Source: DATAMF01 sp964472565 (GTDB lineage Bacteria > Chloroflexota > Anaerolineae > Aggregatilineales > Aggregatilineaceae). Taken from it: DNA of 48,287 nt. The translations under genes and the position numbers were made by a program. Below are positions 21,462 through 30,498 of this stretch, piece after piece. The DNA is taken from positions 1 to 48,287 of the forward strand of contig CAYYNB010000023.1 of assembly GCA_964472565.1 (NCBI GenBank), in the 5' to 3' direction. The notes beneath the pieces are model-generated. The model made no database searches. It was not told the origin of the DNA and saw only the letters and a program-made list of their open reading frames with translations. The first letter of the stretch is position 1; each line of letters begins with the position of its first letter.

Positions 21462-22568
21462 ATGGGTTCCCTTGATCGGATCAAGATCAGTGGGTTTAAG
21501 TCAATCCGCGAACTGGACCTGGAATTACGTCCGCTGAATGTGTTGATTGGCGCAAATGGAGCTGGAAAATCGAATTTTATCCAGCTCTTTTCGCTGCTCA
21601 ATTCATTGGTGGATGAGCGGCTGCAAACTTTCGTGGCACGGGCCGGGGGAGCCAATAATCTGCTGTATTTTGGACGGAAAACAACGGATGAAATCCAGAT
21701 TAGTTTGACGTTTGGGCAGAACGGATATGAAGCGGCATTGGCGGCGGCGGCAGATGACAGCCTGTATTTTTCACAGGAAAGCTGCTGGTTTCATGATCGT
21801 GCTCGTTATCCCCTCCCCTATACGGTTTCGCTGGGAAGTGGGTACAAAGAAACAAACCTTCATTCAGAAGCTCGCCGCCACAGTCAAAATGTTATTGCTG
21901 ATCATGTGATCCGCAATCTTCAGAGCTGGAAACTGTATCAATTTCATGATACGAGCGAAAGCGCGCGCGTGAAACAAACCGGGGAGATTGGGGATAATGC
22001 TTTTCTGCGGCCTGATGCGGGGAATCTGGCGGCGTTTTTGTTTATGCTGCAAGCGGCGCACCCTGATCATTATCGCCAGATCGTAAAAACGATTCAGATG
22101 GTCGCGCCGTTTTTTGATGATTTTAACTTGCGACCTTCGCCCCTCAATCCGAACAAAATTCAGCTTGAATGGCGCGAAAAAGGATCGGATGACTATTTTA
22201 ATGCCAGTATGCTGTCGGATGGCACACTGCGTTTTATGTGTATGGCGACACTGCTACTTCAGCCGAATCTGCCGTCTACGATCCTGATCGATGAGCCGGA
22301 ACTGGGGCTGCACCCGTATGCGATTACGCTGCTGACTGGTTTGCTGCGCAGCGCGGCGGCACAAACTCAGGTGATTGTGGCAACGCAATCGGTGCCGCTG
22401 GTAAACCAGTTTACACCGGAAGATATTGTCGTGGTGGATCGATTAGCGGGGCAGTCCACCTTTAGACGACTCGAAGCGGCGGAAATTGAAAACTGGATGG
22501 ATGAGTATGGCCTGGGCGACTTGTGGGAAAAGAACGTTATTGGGGGCAGGCCGCAGCGGGCACGATGA
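21462..22568 (+). CDS. OLD/RecF-like ABC-type ATPase (AAA_21)
   Basis: The 368-residue protein begins with the typical IKISGFKSIRELDLELRP strand and has Walker A GANGAGKS (30-37), a signature LSDGT (251-255), Walker B ILIDEPE (274-280), the D-loop LGLHP and an ATQS switch (307-310). This is the SMC-like ABC ATPase core found in OLD nucleases and in many two-gene phage-defence systems, with no nuclease domain of its own. The nuclease-like partner is encoded next, overlapping by 4 bases (ATGA). The ATG directly abuts the stop of the AAA+ gene. GC content looks lower than in the genes before it, which may point to separate acquisition. Confidence 0.88.
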   Translation: MGSLDRIKISGFKSIRELDLELRPLNVLIGANGAGKSNFIQLFSLLNSLVDERLQTFVARAGGANNLLYFGRKTTDEIQISLTFGQNGYEAALAAAADDSLYFSQESCWFHDRARYPLPYTVSLGSGYKETNLHSEARRHSQNVIADHVIRNLQSWKLYQFHDTSESARVKQTGEIGDNAFLRPDAGNLAAFLFMLQAAHPDHYRQIVKTIQMVAPFFDDFNLRPSPLNPNKIQLEWREKGSDDYFNASMLSDGTLRFMCMATLLLQPNLPSTILIDEPELGLHPYAITLLTGLLRSAAAQTQVIVATQSVPLVNQFTPEDIVVVDRLAGQSTFRRLEAAEIENWMDEYGLGDLWEKNVIGGRPQRAR

Positions 22569-23218
22569 AATTTATTCATGTTTTGGTGGAGGGCCAGACC
22601 GAAGAAACGTTTGTCGGGGGTGTGCTGGCCGAATATCTGGGATCGAAAGGGATTTATCCGACAGCGAAACTGGCTGTAACGAAATGGGTCAAAAAAGGCG
22701 GGCATTTTAAAGGCGGGATCAGCGCGTACAGCAAAGTTAAATATGACATCCAACAGCTTTTACGCGATAAAAATGCGGCCCTGGTTACGACGATGCTGGA
22801 TTACTATAATTTGCCGGGAGATTTCCCCGGTTATCATGACCGACCTGCCGGATCGTGTTTTCGGCGGGTCGAATCTTTGGAACGAGCATTTAGCGTGGAT
22901 ATTGCCAATCCCCGGTTTTTGCCGTATCTGGCGCTGCATGAATTTGAAGCAATGATGTTTGCTGATCCTGATGCAATCGCCCGGCAGCTTGCCGGATCGA
23001 AAATTCTGGATAAGCTGCGTAAGATAGGCGGGGCGTATGCTTCGCCGGAAGAAATTGATGAGGATAATCCACCTTCTAAGCGGTTAATCCAGTTGTACCC
23101 ACCTTACGAAAAAACTTTTCACGGCCCGTTGGTAACGGAAGAAATCGGGATTGAGCGTATCCGGCAGGCTTGCGCGCATTTTGATCAGTGGCTGCAACAG
23201 TTGGAAGCGCTGGCCTGA
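22565..23218 (+). CDS. DUF4276 family protein, probable TOPRIM-like partner of the ATPase
   Basis: The 217-residue protein starts with FIHVLVEGQTEETF, where Glu9 and Glu13 match the VEGxTE motif of this family. Later conserved elements are MLDYYNLP (77-84, Asp79) and LHEFEAMMF (124-132, Glu126 and Glu128). Together they resemble the Glu...Asp acidic set of TOPRIM nucleases such as that of OLD; that DUF4276 is TOPRIM-like is from memory and should be tested by fold comparison. It overlaps the ATPase gene by 4 bases, so the two are coupled. Such ATPase-TOPRIM pairs (for example PARIS) act as phage-sensing toxic effectors; a like role here is inference. Confidence 0.82.
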   Translation: MKFIHVLVEGQTEETFVGGVLAEYLGSKGIYPTAKLAVTKWVKKGGHFKGGISAYSKVKYDIQQLLRDKNAALVTTMLDYYNLPGDFPGYHDRPAGSCFRRVESLERAFSVDIANPRFLPYLALHEFEAMMFADPDAIARQLAGSKILDKLRKIGGAYASPEEIDEDNPPSKRLIQLYPPYEKTFHGPLVTEEIGIERIRQACAHFDQWLQQLEALA

Positions 23219-23251
23219 TGTGATGTAGCTCCATTTCAAAAAGGATTATTT

Positions 23252-23848
23252 ATGGCTGTTGATTCAGGACCACTGTATAACGAAGAAGAATTTCACGGCA
23301 TAACGTGCCGCCGGTGTAAACATCTCAATCCGATCCATCGTGTGACGTGCGAGCGGTGCCAGGCGAAACTGCCGCGTCCGGAAGATTCACCGCGCCCGAA
23401 ACAGTGGACTCGCAACCGGCCCGGCTATATTACCGGGTGGGCGATCCTATTCACGGCGTATGTGGTGCTGACCCTGCTGGATTACGGCTGGCGGGTGACG
23501 GGCAGCGCTAATTTTGCGCCGAGTGATGTGCTTGTGGTCGGTGTGGTGGGCGTGGCGTTTATGGTGGTGCTGGCGGTGGTCGCGGGGGTGTGGCAGATGC
23601 ATCCCTGGGCGCGGATTCCGGCGATGCTGCTGCACGTGGGACTGATTGTGTTTATTATCCTGACGATGCTGTTTGCGCCGCGCGCGGATCGCAGCACAAT
23701 GAACGACGAGGAACTGGCTGCCGATACACAAACTGTGGTGTTGGATGTCTGCTCCGGCATTTTCTGGATCGGGTTCAATATCATGTATCTGGTGTGGTTC
23801 GCCAAAAATAAGGATCAATTTGAAGCGCCGCTTATTGTGGAAACATAA
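23252..23848 (+). CDS. zinc-ribbon membrane protein of unknown function
   Basis: The 198-residue product has a zinc ribbon at the N-terminus (Cys19-x2-Cys22 and Cys33-x2-Cys36, CRRCKHLNP and CERCQAKLP), then four predicted transmembrane segments (about 60-77, 92-113, 121-141, 163-183). The ribbon should face the cytoplasm. Similar ribbon-plus-TM proteins are common in Chloroflexota and have no known function. It lies 33 bp after the DUF4276 gene and 7 bp before the M23 peptidase gene on the same strand, so it probably belongs with the latter. Confidence 0.75.
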   Translation: MAVDSGPLYNEEEFHGITCRRCKHLNPIHRVTCERCQAKLPRPEDSPRPKQWTRNRPGYITGWAILFTAYVVLTLLDYGWRVTGSANFAPSDVLVVGVVGVAFMVVLAVVAGVWQMHPWARIPAMLLHVGLIVFIILTMLFAPRADRSTMNDEELAADTQTVVLDVCSGIFWIGFNIMYLVWFAKNKDQFEAPLIVET

Positions 23849-23855
23849 AATCGTA

Positions 23856-25574
23856 ATGAGACGACGATTTATTGGTATCGCAGGCAGCCTGACATTTTTC
23901 CTGGGCGTACTGTCTCCGGCACGCGCCCAGGATGCGACTCCGCAGCCCCAACCGGATCCCCCCCCATTTTCACTGCCGTTCACCGATCCGCCTGGGCCGA
24001 ACACCTGGCTGTATGAACAGCACTATGGTAACACGACTTCTGCATTTAACTATGGAGAGGCGTGGTACGCGGCAGGGCAGGGCATGCACTTCGGGATCGA
24101 TTTTGAGGCGATGTGCGGCACCCCGGTTCACGCGATTGCGGATGGGGTGGTGCGGTATGTGGCCGCGGCCGGATTCGGGGCCGGGCCGCAGATTCTGATC
24201 CTGGCGCATCCCGGCACCGGCTACACGTCGCTGTATGGGCATTTGGCGCAGGTGCCGCAACTGGCACGCGGGCAGGTGGTGCGACGCGGGGAACAGATCG
24301 GCGTGTCGGGCGATCCGGATGGATCATGCGAATCGCGCCCGCATCTGCACCTGGAAATTCGAAACGAAGATTTCACGGTGGCCTACAACCCGATCCCGTT
24401 TTTCGATGTCAACTGGCATATGCTGACGAGTATTGGCCCGGTGGGGAACGCTTTCCAGCAGGATTTGGATCACCCCTACCAATGGATGAAACTCGAAGAC
24501 CAGCCCGCGATCACATTTGGGCAGGATTATCTCAATGATTACATCCACCCCTGGCCGCCCCGTGTCGAGCAGATTCCCCCGTATAACCCGCCGATCATGC
24601 GGCGATTGGAGCCTGTCAGCGCGGATACGGCGGTGGTGCAGACGGCGGTTTCCACCGAGGCGTGGAACATTGGAGCGTGGTGGCGACCCACCGATTCGGA
24701 AGCCGTGTATGTGGTCGATACGGTCCCGAACCAGGACCCGCCCAGCGGAGTCTTTCGCCAGCCGCTGGATGGATCGGCGCGGACGTATGAGGAACCCACG
24801 CCGCCGACGCTGTATTCTCCGGCGGGTGATGTGCAGGTCGAACGGAATGCCGATGGATCATTCCAGATCACGCGGCTGGCGGATTTGCAGACGTGGACGG
24901 TGTATACCGAGGGCAGCTATCCCGCCGTGTCGCCGGACGGCACGCGCCTGTTGTGGCAGGTGGTCTATGGCGAGGTGACACCGGGGACGGATGCGCCGGG
25001 GGTGGTGTTCTGGGTGAGCAACCTGGACGGCACGATCCAGCGGCGGGTGCATACGCAGGCGGGCGGCTATGGCATGTGGCTGGACAGCCGCCATTTGTTG
25101 TTCGTCAAACGGATCACGTATACGGCAGAGACGCAGCTTTTTGTGCTGGATATTGACGATCCGGCGGTGACACCGTACATGCTCGGATCGTTCCGGTATC
25201 TGCGCGGCTTGCAGGTCGCGCCGGGCGGCCAGCGGATCGCGTTTTTTGTGTCGTTTCAGGACAATCCCGACGCCAGCGGGGTATATGTGCTGCCCGTGCG
25301 GGAAGGCGCGGCGGCGAAACAACTGCCGTTTTGGGGGGCGTTCCATTGGCGGGATGATCGTTCATTGTACACGCTGAGTTTTGACCCGGAAAGCGATCTT
25401 CACAGCCTGAGCGTGTATGATCTCACGACGAACAAGTTGATCCCGCTGACCGATCCCGACACGCTGCCGATCCGGGTGGCGAATGGGGAATGGAGTGTGT
25501 CGTCGGATGGCACGAAGATCGTGTATGTCGATCCGGTGGATTACGGATTGTATCTGCTGACGGTGGGGGAGTGA
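23856..25574 (+). CDS. exported M23 peptidase fused to a beta-propeller
   Basis: The 572-residue protein begins with a signal peptide (hydrophobic 8-20, cleavage near ARAQ) and a Pro-rich linker. The M23 (LytM/NlpD-type) domain spans about 50-190: zinc ligands His78 and Asp82 in MHFGIDF, His129 in YGHL, and HLH with His163 and His165 in RPHLHLEIR. All four are present, so peptidoglycan hydrolysis or D-Ala-Gly endopeptidase activity is plausible. Residues about 250-572 form TolB/PD40-like blades (AVSPDGTRLLW, VSSDGTKIVYVD). M23 plus propeller is not a usual pairing. ATG 23856 is chosen because the signal begins there; earlier in-frame codons lie within the zinc-ribbon gene. It lies 7 bp after that gene. 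Confidence 0.87.
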   Translation: MRRRFIGIAGSLTFFLGVLSPARAQDATPQPQPDPPPFSLPFTDPPGPNTWLYEQHYGNTTSAFNYGEAWYAAGQGMHFGIDFEAMCGTPVHAIADGVVRYVAAAGFGAGPQILILAHPGTGYTSLYGHLAQVPQLARGQVVRRGEQIGVSGDPDGSCESRPHLHLEIRNEDFTVAYNPIPFFDVNWHMLTSIGPVGNAFQQDLDHPYQWMKLEDQPAITFGQDYLNDYIHPWPPRVEQIPPYNPPIMRRLEPVSADTAVVQTAVSTEAWNIGAWWRPTDSEAVYVVDTVPNQDPPSGVFRQPLDGSARTYEEPTPPTLYSPAGDVQVERNADGSFQITRLADLQTWTVYTEGSYPAVSPDGTRLLWQVVYGEVTPGTDAPGVVFWVSNLDGTIQRRVHTQAGGYGMWLDSRHLLFVKRITYTAETQLFVLDIDDPAVTPYMLGSFRYLRGLQVAPGGQRIAFFVSFQDNPDASGVYVLPVREGAAAKQLPFWGAFHWRDDRSLYTLSFDPESDLHSLSVYDLTTNKLIPLTDPDTLPIRVANGEWSVSSDGTKIVYVDPVDYGLYLLTVGE

Positions 25575-25596
25575 GGAACGGAAAAGGCTGTCGTCG

Positions 25597-25625
25597 TTGA
25601 AACGTTAGATTCAAGTTAGTATAAC
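25597..25625 (+). promoter_or_regulatory. sigma-70-type promoter of the LysM lipoprotein gene
   Basis: TTGAAA (25597-25602) and TATAAC (25620-25625), spaced by 17 bases, lie 88 bases before the start codon. Each hexamer matches consensus at five of six positions. The remaining intergenic bases show nothing else clear. Confidence 0.65.
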
Positions 25626-25712
25626 GTGAGATAAGCGTACCATAGCCGTCCAGACGAAGACGGTACTTCGGTCCTATACTGAGTAAAAGAGTGCAGAAAG
25701 TGCGGTGCGGCC

Positions 25713-26786
25713 ATGCTCAGGAAGGGATTGTTTTTACTGCTTATCACGTTGCTGTGCGCCTGTACGTCCGGGGATTTGGCGGTCCAGGCGAAAGCACCGA
25801 CTGAACCTCAATCCAATCATCTCCAGGGAAAGAGTGCTCCGGTTGATCCCCCCGCGCAAGTGCGGCAGACTGCCCCCTGCGCCTATCCTGCGGACTGGCA
25901 GCTTTACCAGATGCAAGTGAATGAAACGGTGTACAGCATCGCGCAGCGGGCGGGAATCAGCGCGGAGGAATTGTTCCGGCTCAACTGTACGACGGTGGGC
26001 GCGGCGTTTGAAACCGGGGCGTGGCTGTATGTGCCACCGGCGGTTGTCCACAACCAACCTGATACGCTGCTGCCGCTGGGCATTGGGGCGCTGGTGGCCG
26101 ATCCGGTCCAGGTGGCGGCGGGAGGAACGGTTAATCTCACCTGGCTGGCGTCCGGCCCGGTGGTGAATGTGCAGGCGGGATGGTTATACCAGGGACAGTT
26201 TATCGAAGAAGCGAACGCGCTGCCCACTATCGGGACGCTGGCGGTTCAGGTGCCCGCCGATGGGCGCGAGTCGATTACGCTGGTGGTGCGGGCGAGTGAT
26301 GGCGTGCATGAAGTCACCGCCCAGACGACGGTCCAGATCGCGTGCCCAGAGAGTTGGTTTTTCAGCCCGGCCCCGGTGGGATGCCCGACACCGCCGATGG
26401 TGACAACGTTTCATGAACAGCCGTTTGAGCGCGGCATGGTGATTTATGTCCCGGCGCTGGGGCAGCATCTGGTGTTGATCAATGGGCAGGCCGGACTGCG
26501 GATGGCGGATACCTTTGTGCCGGGCATGCCGCTTAACGATCCGGCGCTGGAAGCCAGCATCCCGGCGGGATTATTACAGCCGAGCGGCCCAATTTATTAT
26601 GCATGGCGCAGCGATAATCGTGTGATGGCCGCACTGGGTTATGCCACCGCGCCCGAAACCCGCTATACCGGGATGATGCAGCGGCGGCCCGGCATCAATG
26701 GTGAGATGCTGTACCTGTCTTCCAGCAGTGGGGAGGTTGTCCAGTTTGCGAATGGGCAGGGGTGGCAGATTATTGTGCCGCAGTAG
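25713..26786 (+). CDS. LysM-domain lipoprotein
   Basis: The 357-residue product has a lipoprotein signal: basic start, Leu-rich stretch and LCAC lipobox with Cys17. A LysM domain lies at about 65-107 (MQVNETVYSIAQRAGISAEE... LYVPP), a module that binds peptidoglycan glycan strands; it reads QLYQMQVNETVYSIA with one Asn-Cys in the middle (LNCTT). A beta-sandwich follows at about 115-210 (GGTVNLTWLASGPV), and the rest is beta-rich, without a known catalytic motif. It is likely a surface protein tethered to membrane and wall. The gene ends in a 17-bp convergent overlap with the histidine-kinase gene. Confidence 0.85.
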   Translation: MLRKGLFLLLITLLCACTSGDLAVQAKAPTEPQSNHLQGKSAPVDPPAQVRQTAPCAYPADWQLYQMQVNETVYSIAQRAGISAEELFRLNCTTVGAAFETGAWLYVPPAVVHNQPDTLLPLGIGALVADPVQVAAGGTVNLTWLASGPVVNVQAGWLYQGQFIEEANALPTIGTLAVQVPADGRESITLVVRASDGVHEVTAQTTVQIACPESWFFSPAPVGCPTPPMVTTFHEQPFERGMVIYVPALGQHLVLINGQAGLRMADTFVPGMPLNDPALEASIPAGLLQPSGPIYYAWRSDNRVMAALGYATAPETRYTGMMQRRPGINGEMLYLSSSSGEVVQFANGQGWQIIVPQ

Positions 26787-28524
26787 ATTCGGCAGCATCG
26801 CGCTGTGAGATCGGCAGCAAAACGCGGACCGTTGTCCCTTTGCCGGGCTGACTGTCGATCTGAATAGTGCCTTTGTGCCCCTCAATAATTTTTTGGGCAA
26901 TCGGCAGACCCAGGCCAAAGCCCGGCGTATTGTGGGCGATGTCCTGACGGTAGAACCGTTCAAAAACATGCGGCAGGACATCGGGCGCGATACCCGGCCC
27001 GGTGTCACAGAATTCAATCTGAATCTGGTAGAGTTGGCTGGTTGCTCGCACTGTGATCTCACAATTGGGCGAACCAAACCGCACCGCATTCTCAAGCACC
27101 TGCTTAAACGCCTCTTCTAAAAGATGGGTATCGCCGACCAAAGTAGGTAGATTGGCGTCGGCTTCCAGGTGAAACTCAATGTCACTGGAAGCGAAAGCCG
27201 CTCTTTCGATAAGCTGGCTCAGCATCGATTTGACATCTACGGTGTGCAGATCCAGCACGACCCCGCTATCGAGTTTGGATAAAATTGCCAGTTGATCGAG
27301 CAGCAGGGATAAACGCGCCACCTGTTTTTCGATCACCCCCACTTTGTCCTGCCGTACCGTCAAATCATCCACTTTGTTGATCAGATAAAGATTGGACTGG
27401 ATGATCGCCAGGGGGGTGCGGAATTCATGCGATGCATCCTGGATAAAGTTGGTGAGGATATTCACCCGTTCTTTTTCGAGCGCCAGCGCAAAAGCCCGCC
27501 GTTCGGCTGTGCGGCGGCGCGTGACATCGTGCATCAGCAGCACCCAGCCGCGCTGTTTCTGGCCGCGATTGGTCAGCGGCGACACTCTGAGATCATAAAA
27601 ACGCGATGTGCCATCGACCTCGATACGGATTTCGAGCGGGACGGTTGTTTGTTCGGTGCTGGCATCGATCCATTTGGGCCACAGATGAAAAATGGAGGTG
27701 ATGGATTGTCCAACCAGCGGGAATAAGGGAGCTTTCATCGCCGTGAGTAACCGCTGGGCGGCGGGATTGACATCGATAATCTGATCGTGTTGGTCTACCA
27801 CCACGACACTATCATGCAGCATGTTGATCACGCTGCTGCGCGCAAACGGGACCAGACTCAGCAGGCCAACCCGAAACAAACTAATGGCAATAATTGCGCC
27901 GGACGGGGCGAAGGCCAGCGGCATCAGTTTAGAATCGGGGATCAGTTCCAGCCGGAAAAGATTGGCAATACCGAATGCGACAGGCAGCAGCACGGCGACC
28001 AGGATAGCGCGGGCCTGGTCGCGGTAGAGGGGCTGACTGTGGACTGCCACCGGGATCAGGCGGTAGATGGCCATGAGGACCATGCTGTAGGAGTAGAAGG
28101 TATGGAACCAGAAAACGGGACCGCGATCAAGCAGCAGCCCGGACGTTTCAGATCGAGGCACGCTGCCCAGAATTATGCGCCCGGCATCGATCCAGGCCAG
28201 GGCCAGGATCACCATAGCTTCGAGCGCCATCAGGAGCAAAAACGCTGATTTGAGTTTGTGCTCCGTATAAAACAGCACAAAAACTAAAAACAGGCTGGCG
28301 GCGGGGGCGCGTGCCAGATAGGTCATGCCCAGCCAAAAAATTTCCCCTTGTGAAGAGGTCGCCAGCCAGAAAAAGGCAGTAGTGGCACACCACTCCGCCA
28401 GCAGCAACGCCAGACCGATGAGCACCCGCATTCCTTTGGTCGAATGGTGCTGCCACGCAAAATGGGCAACCAGGATCAGGATGCCAGCACCGATGAAAAG
28501 CAGCAGCGCATAAAATTCGTCCAT
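26770..28524 (-). CDS. membrane histidine kinase, 7TM - PAS - HisKA - HATPase
   Basis: The 584-residue protein has seven hydrophobic segments in residues 4-225 (7TM histidine-kinase N-terminal type), a PAS domain at about 230-335 (VVDQHDQIIDVNPAAQRLL), a HisKA dimerisation helix with phospho-acceptor His366 in QDASHEFRTPLAI, and an ATPase domain with N-box Asn479, G1 DTGPGI (507-512) and G2 GFGLGL (535-540). There is no receiver domain, so phosphate should pass to a separate regulator, which is not adjacent. The C-terminus ends QRDAAESTAAQ. The ribosome site is weak. Its stop overlaps the LysM lipoprotein gene by 17 bp in convergent orientation. Its 156-bp upstream gap is shared with the next kinase. 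Confidence 0.9.
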   Translation of the reverse strand: MDEFYALLLFIGAGILILVAHFAWQHHSTKGMRVLIGLALLLAEWCATTAFFWLATSSQGEIFWLGMTYLARAPAASLFLVFVLFYTEHKLKSAFLLLMALEAMVILALAWIDAGRIILGSVPRSETSGLLLDRGPVFWFHTFYSYSMVLMAIYRLIPVAVHSQPLYRDQARAILVAVLLPVAFGIANLFRLELIPDSKLMPLAFAPSGAIIAISLFRVGLLSLVPFARSSVINMLHDSVVVVDQHDQIIDVNPAAQRLLTAMKAPLFPLVGQSITSIFHLWPKWIDASTEQTTVPLEIRIEVDGTSRFYDLRVSPLTNRGQKQRGWVLLMHDVTRRRTAERRAFALALEKERVNILTNFIQDASHEFRTPLAIIQSNLYLINKVDDLTVRQDKVGVIEKQVARLSLLLDQLAILSKLDSGVVLDLHTVDVKSMLSQLIERAAFASSDIEFHLEADANLPTLVGDTHLLEEAFKQVLENAVRFGSPNCEITVRATSQLYQIQIEFCDTGPGIAPDVLPHVFERFYRQDIAHNTPGFGLGLPIAQKIIEGHKGTIQIDSQPGKGTTVRVLLPISQRDAAESTAAQ

Positions 28525-28680
28525 AGCACCACTTTACGAAACTCATTACTACCATCAAACTACATCAAAGGCGAAGCTTGCGCAAGATCGAACATCGGAT
28601 TTATGCTCAAGAGCGCGAAACAGGTACAATGAAGGGTGGGGTCCGAGTATGTTCAGCGGAAAGAGTCACAGGGACAAAAC

Positions 28681-30498
28681 ATGTCAACAGGAACTGCCAA
28701 TATTTTGAGCACCAGTTCCGGTGTTGCTCTCGCCGTTTTTGGGGCAGCACTGGCACTGTTGGTCATCTGGCATGACGCGCGCCGTCTCAGCAACCAATAT
28801 TTTGCGTTATGCATGCTGATTTTTTCCAGTTACGGTGTGTTGAATACGGTCTGGTGCGTATCACCGGCGTTTGATCTGGAACCCGAACCCGCCATGTACG
28901 CTGCTACCACTTTTTATATTATCGGACTGATTCTGCTGTTCAACTTTGTCATCGCGTTTGCCGATCTGCCGCGACGGATTCAACGGGTGGAACACTGGAT
29001 CAGCGTGCCCCTGGGCGTGGCTTTCATCGGTTTATTGTGGACGGACCAGATTTTCACGCACTTTAAATTGGGAACCTACGAGTATACGGCCACCCCCACC
29101 GCCATGATCGGCGGGATCATTGCGGTGTTGTATATTGGCAGCAGCACGGTGCTGGTTTTTCGCCAGCACAGCCCCAAACGCCTCCCGCTGCTGCTGGCAA
29201 CCGGGATGGTGCTGGTGGGGCTGGTCATTTTTTTGGCCGTGCCCGTGCTGCGGCGCTATTCGGTGAATGCGCTGGCGATGATGATCTGTATGGTGCTGTT
29301 GGGGCGGCTGGTGATTGTTCACCAGGTTTTCCAACCCCTGTCGGACCTGAACAGCCAGTTGATCGAAAAAAATGAACAGTTGGTGGACGCCACCCGGTTG
29401 AAAAGCCAGTTTCTGGCGAATATGAGCCACGAACTACGTACCCCGCTGAACTCGATTATTGGTTATACGGAGCTGGTGGCGAATGGCACCTATGGCGAAC
29501 TCAACGCCATCCAGCAGGACCGGCTTTCCAAAGTGGGACGGAACGGGCGGCTGTTGTTGGATTTGATCAACGATGTGCTGGATTTGAGCAAAATTGAGGC
29601 GGGGCGGCTGAACCTGGATATTGTGCAGGTGCCGACGGTTGAACTGTTGAATAACCTGCTGGACAGCATCGAGCCGCGTGTGCTGGAAAAAGGGCTGAAA
29701 CTGGTGCGCGGCTACAGCCATCTACCGGCTATGCGGGCCGATGAAAACCGCGCACGACAAATTTTGTCCAATTTGCTGTCGAACGCGATCAAATTTACCG
29801 AGCAGGGCGTGGTGATTGTGCGCGGACACTACGACGAAACCCGGCAGCAGGTGGTGATCAGCATCACCGATACCGGGATCGGGATTGATCCCAAACACCA
29901 GGAACATATCTTTGAGGCATTTCATCAGGCCGATGGCACGTTGACGCGCAAATATGAAGGTACGGGGTTGGGGCTGACGATCTCATACCGGTTGTGCGAA
30001 CTGCATGGCGGGCGTATCTGGTTTAACAGCGTCCCCGGACGCGGCAGCACGTTTCATGTGGCGCTGCCTGCCGCGGAAGGAACGCCGCAGCCGGTGCCCC
30101 TTGTGCTGCCCGGACTGCGCGCCAAAGGCCCGCTGATTCTGTCGATTGATGATGATATTGAAGCGATAGAAGTGCTCCAGGGTCATCTGGAGGCGAATGG
30201 GTTCCGGGTGCAGGGGATTTGTAATCCGAATGACGGCATCCGGCTGGCCCACGAACTCAAACCCGCCTTGATCACGCTGGATTTGCGGATGCCGAATACC
30301 AACGGGTGGGCGGTATTTGAGGTGCTGCGCCGGGACCCGGATACGGCGAATATCCCCGTGTTGGTGATCAGCGCGACGGATGATCAGGATGTGGCTCAGG
30401 TGGTGGGGGTGGATGGCTTTTTGAGCAAACCCGTGCGGCTGCCGGCCCTCATCAGCCAGATTCATCGACTGTTGGCAAAACAGGAGGTACAGGCGTGA
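28681..30498 (+). CDS. 7TM hybrid histidine kinase with one receiver
   Basis: The 605-residue protein has seven hydrophobic segments within 13-212, a short coiled coil (218-240), HisKA with His250 in FLANMSHELRTPLNSIIGY, an ATPase domain (Asn368, DTGIGI 397-402, GTGLGL 427-432) and a C-terminal receiver (about 483-600; Asp490/Asp491, phospho-acceptor Asp534, Lys583). It is a membrane sensor with its own phospho-acceptor. ATG 28681 is preferred over a GTG 15 codons upstream since the extra residues are charged and lie before the first membrane segment; the ribosome site CAGGGAC is modest. The next kinase overlaps by 4 bases (GTGA), so the pair is co-translated. Confidence 0.9.
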   Translation: MSTGTANILSTSSGVALAVFGAALALLVIWHDARRLSNQYFALCMLIFSSYGVLNTVWCVSPAFDLEPEPAMYAATTFYIIGLILLFNFVIAFADLPRRIQRVEHWISVPLGVAFIGLLWTDQIFTHFKLGTYEYTATPTAMIGGIIAVLYIGSSTVLVFRQHSPKRLPLLLATGMVLVGLVIFLAVPVLRRYSVNALAMMICMVLLGRLVIVHQVFQPLSDLNSQLIEKNEQLVDATRLKSQFLANMSHELRTPLNSIIGYTELVANGTYGELNAIQQDRLSKVGRNGRLLLDLINDVLDLSKIEAGRLNLDIVQVPTVELLNNLLDSIEPRVLEKGLKLVRGYSHLPAMRADENRARQILSNLLSNAIKFTEQGVVIVRGHYDETRQQVVISITDTGIGIDPKHQEHIFEAFHQADGTLTRKYEGTGLGLTISYRLCELHGGRIWFNSVPGRGSTFHVALPAAEGTPQPVPLVLPGLRAKGPLILSIDDDIEAIEVLQGHLEANGFRVQGICNPNDGIRLAHELKPALITLDLRMPNTNGWAVFEVLRRDPDTANIPVLVISATDDQDVAQVVGVDGFLSKPVRLPALISQIHRLLAKQEVQA

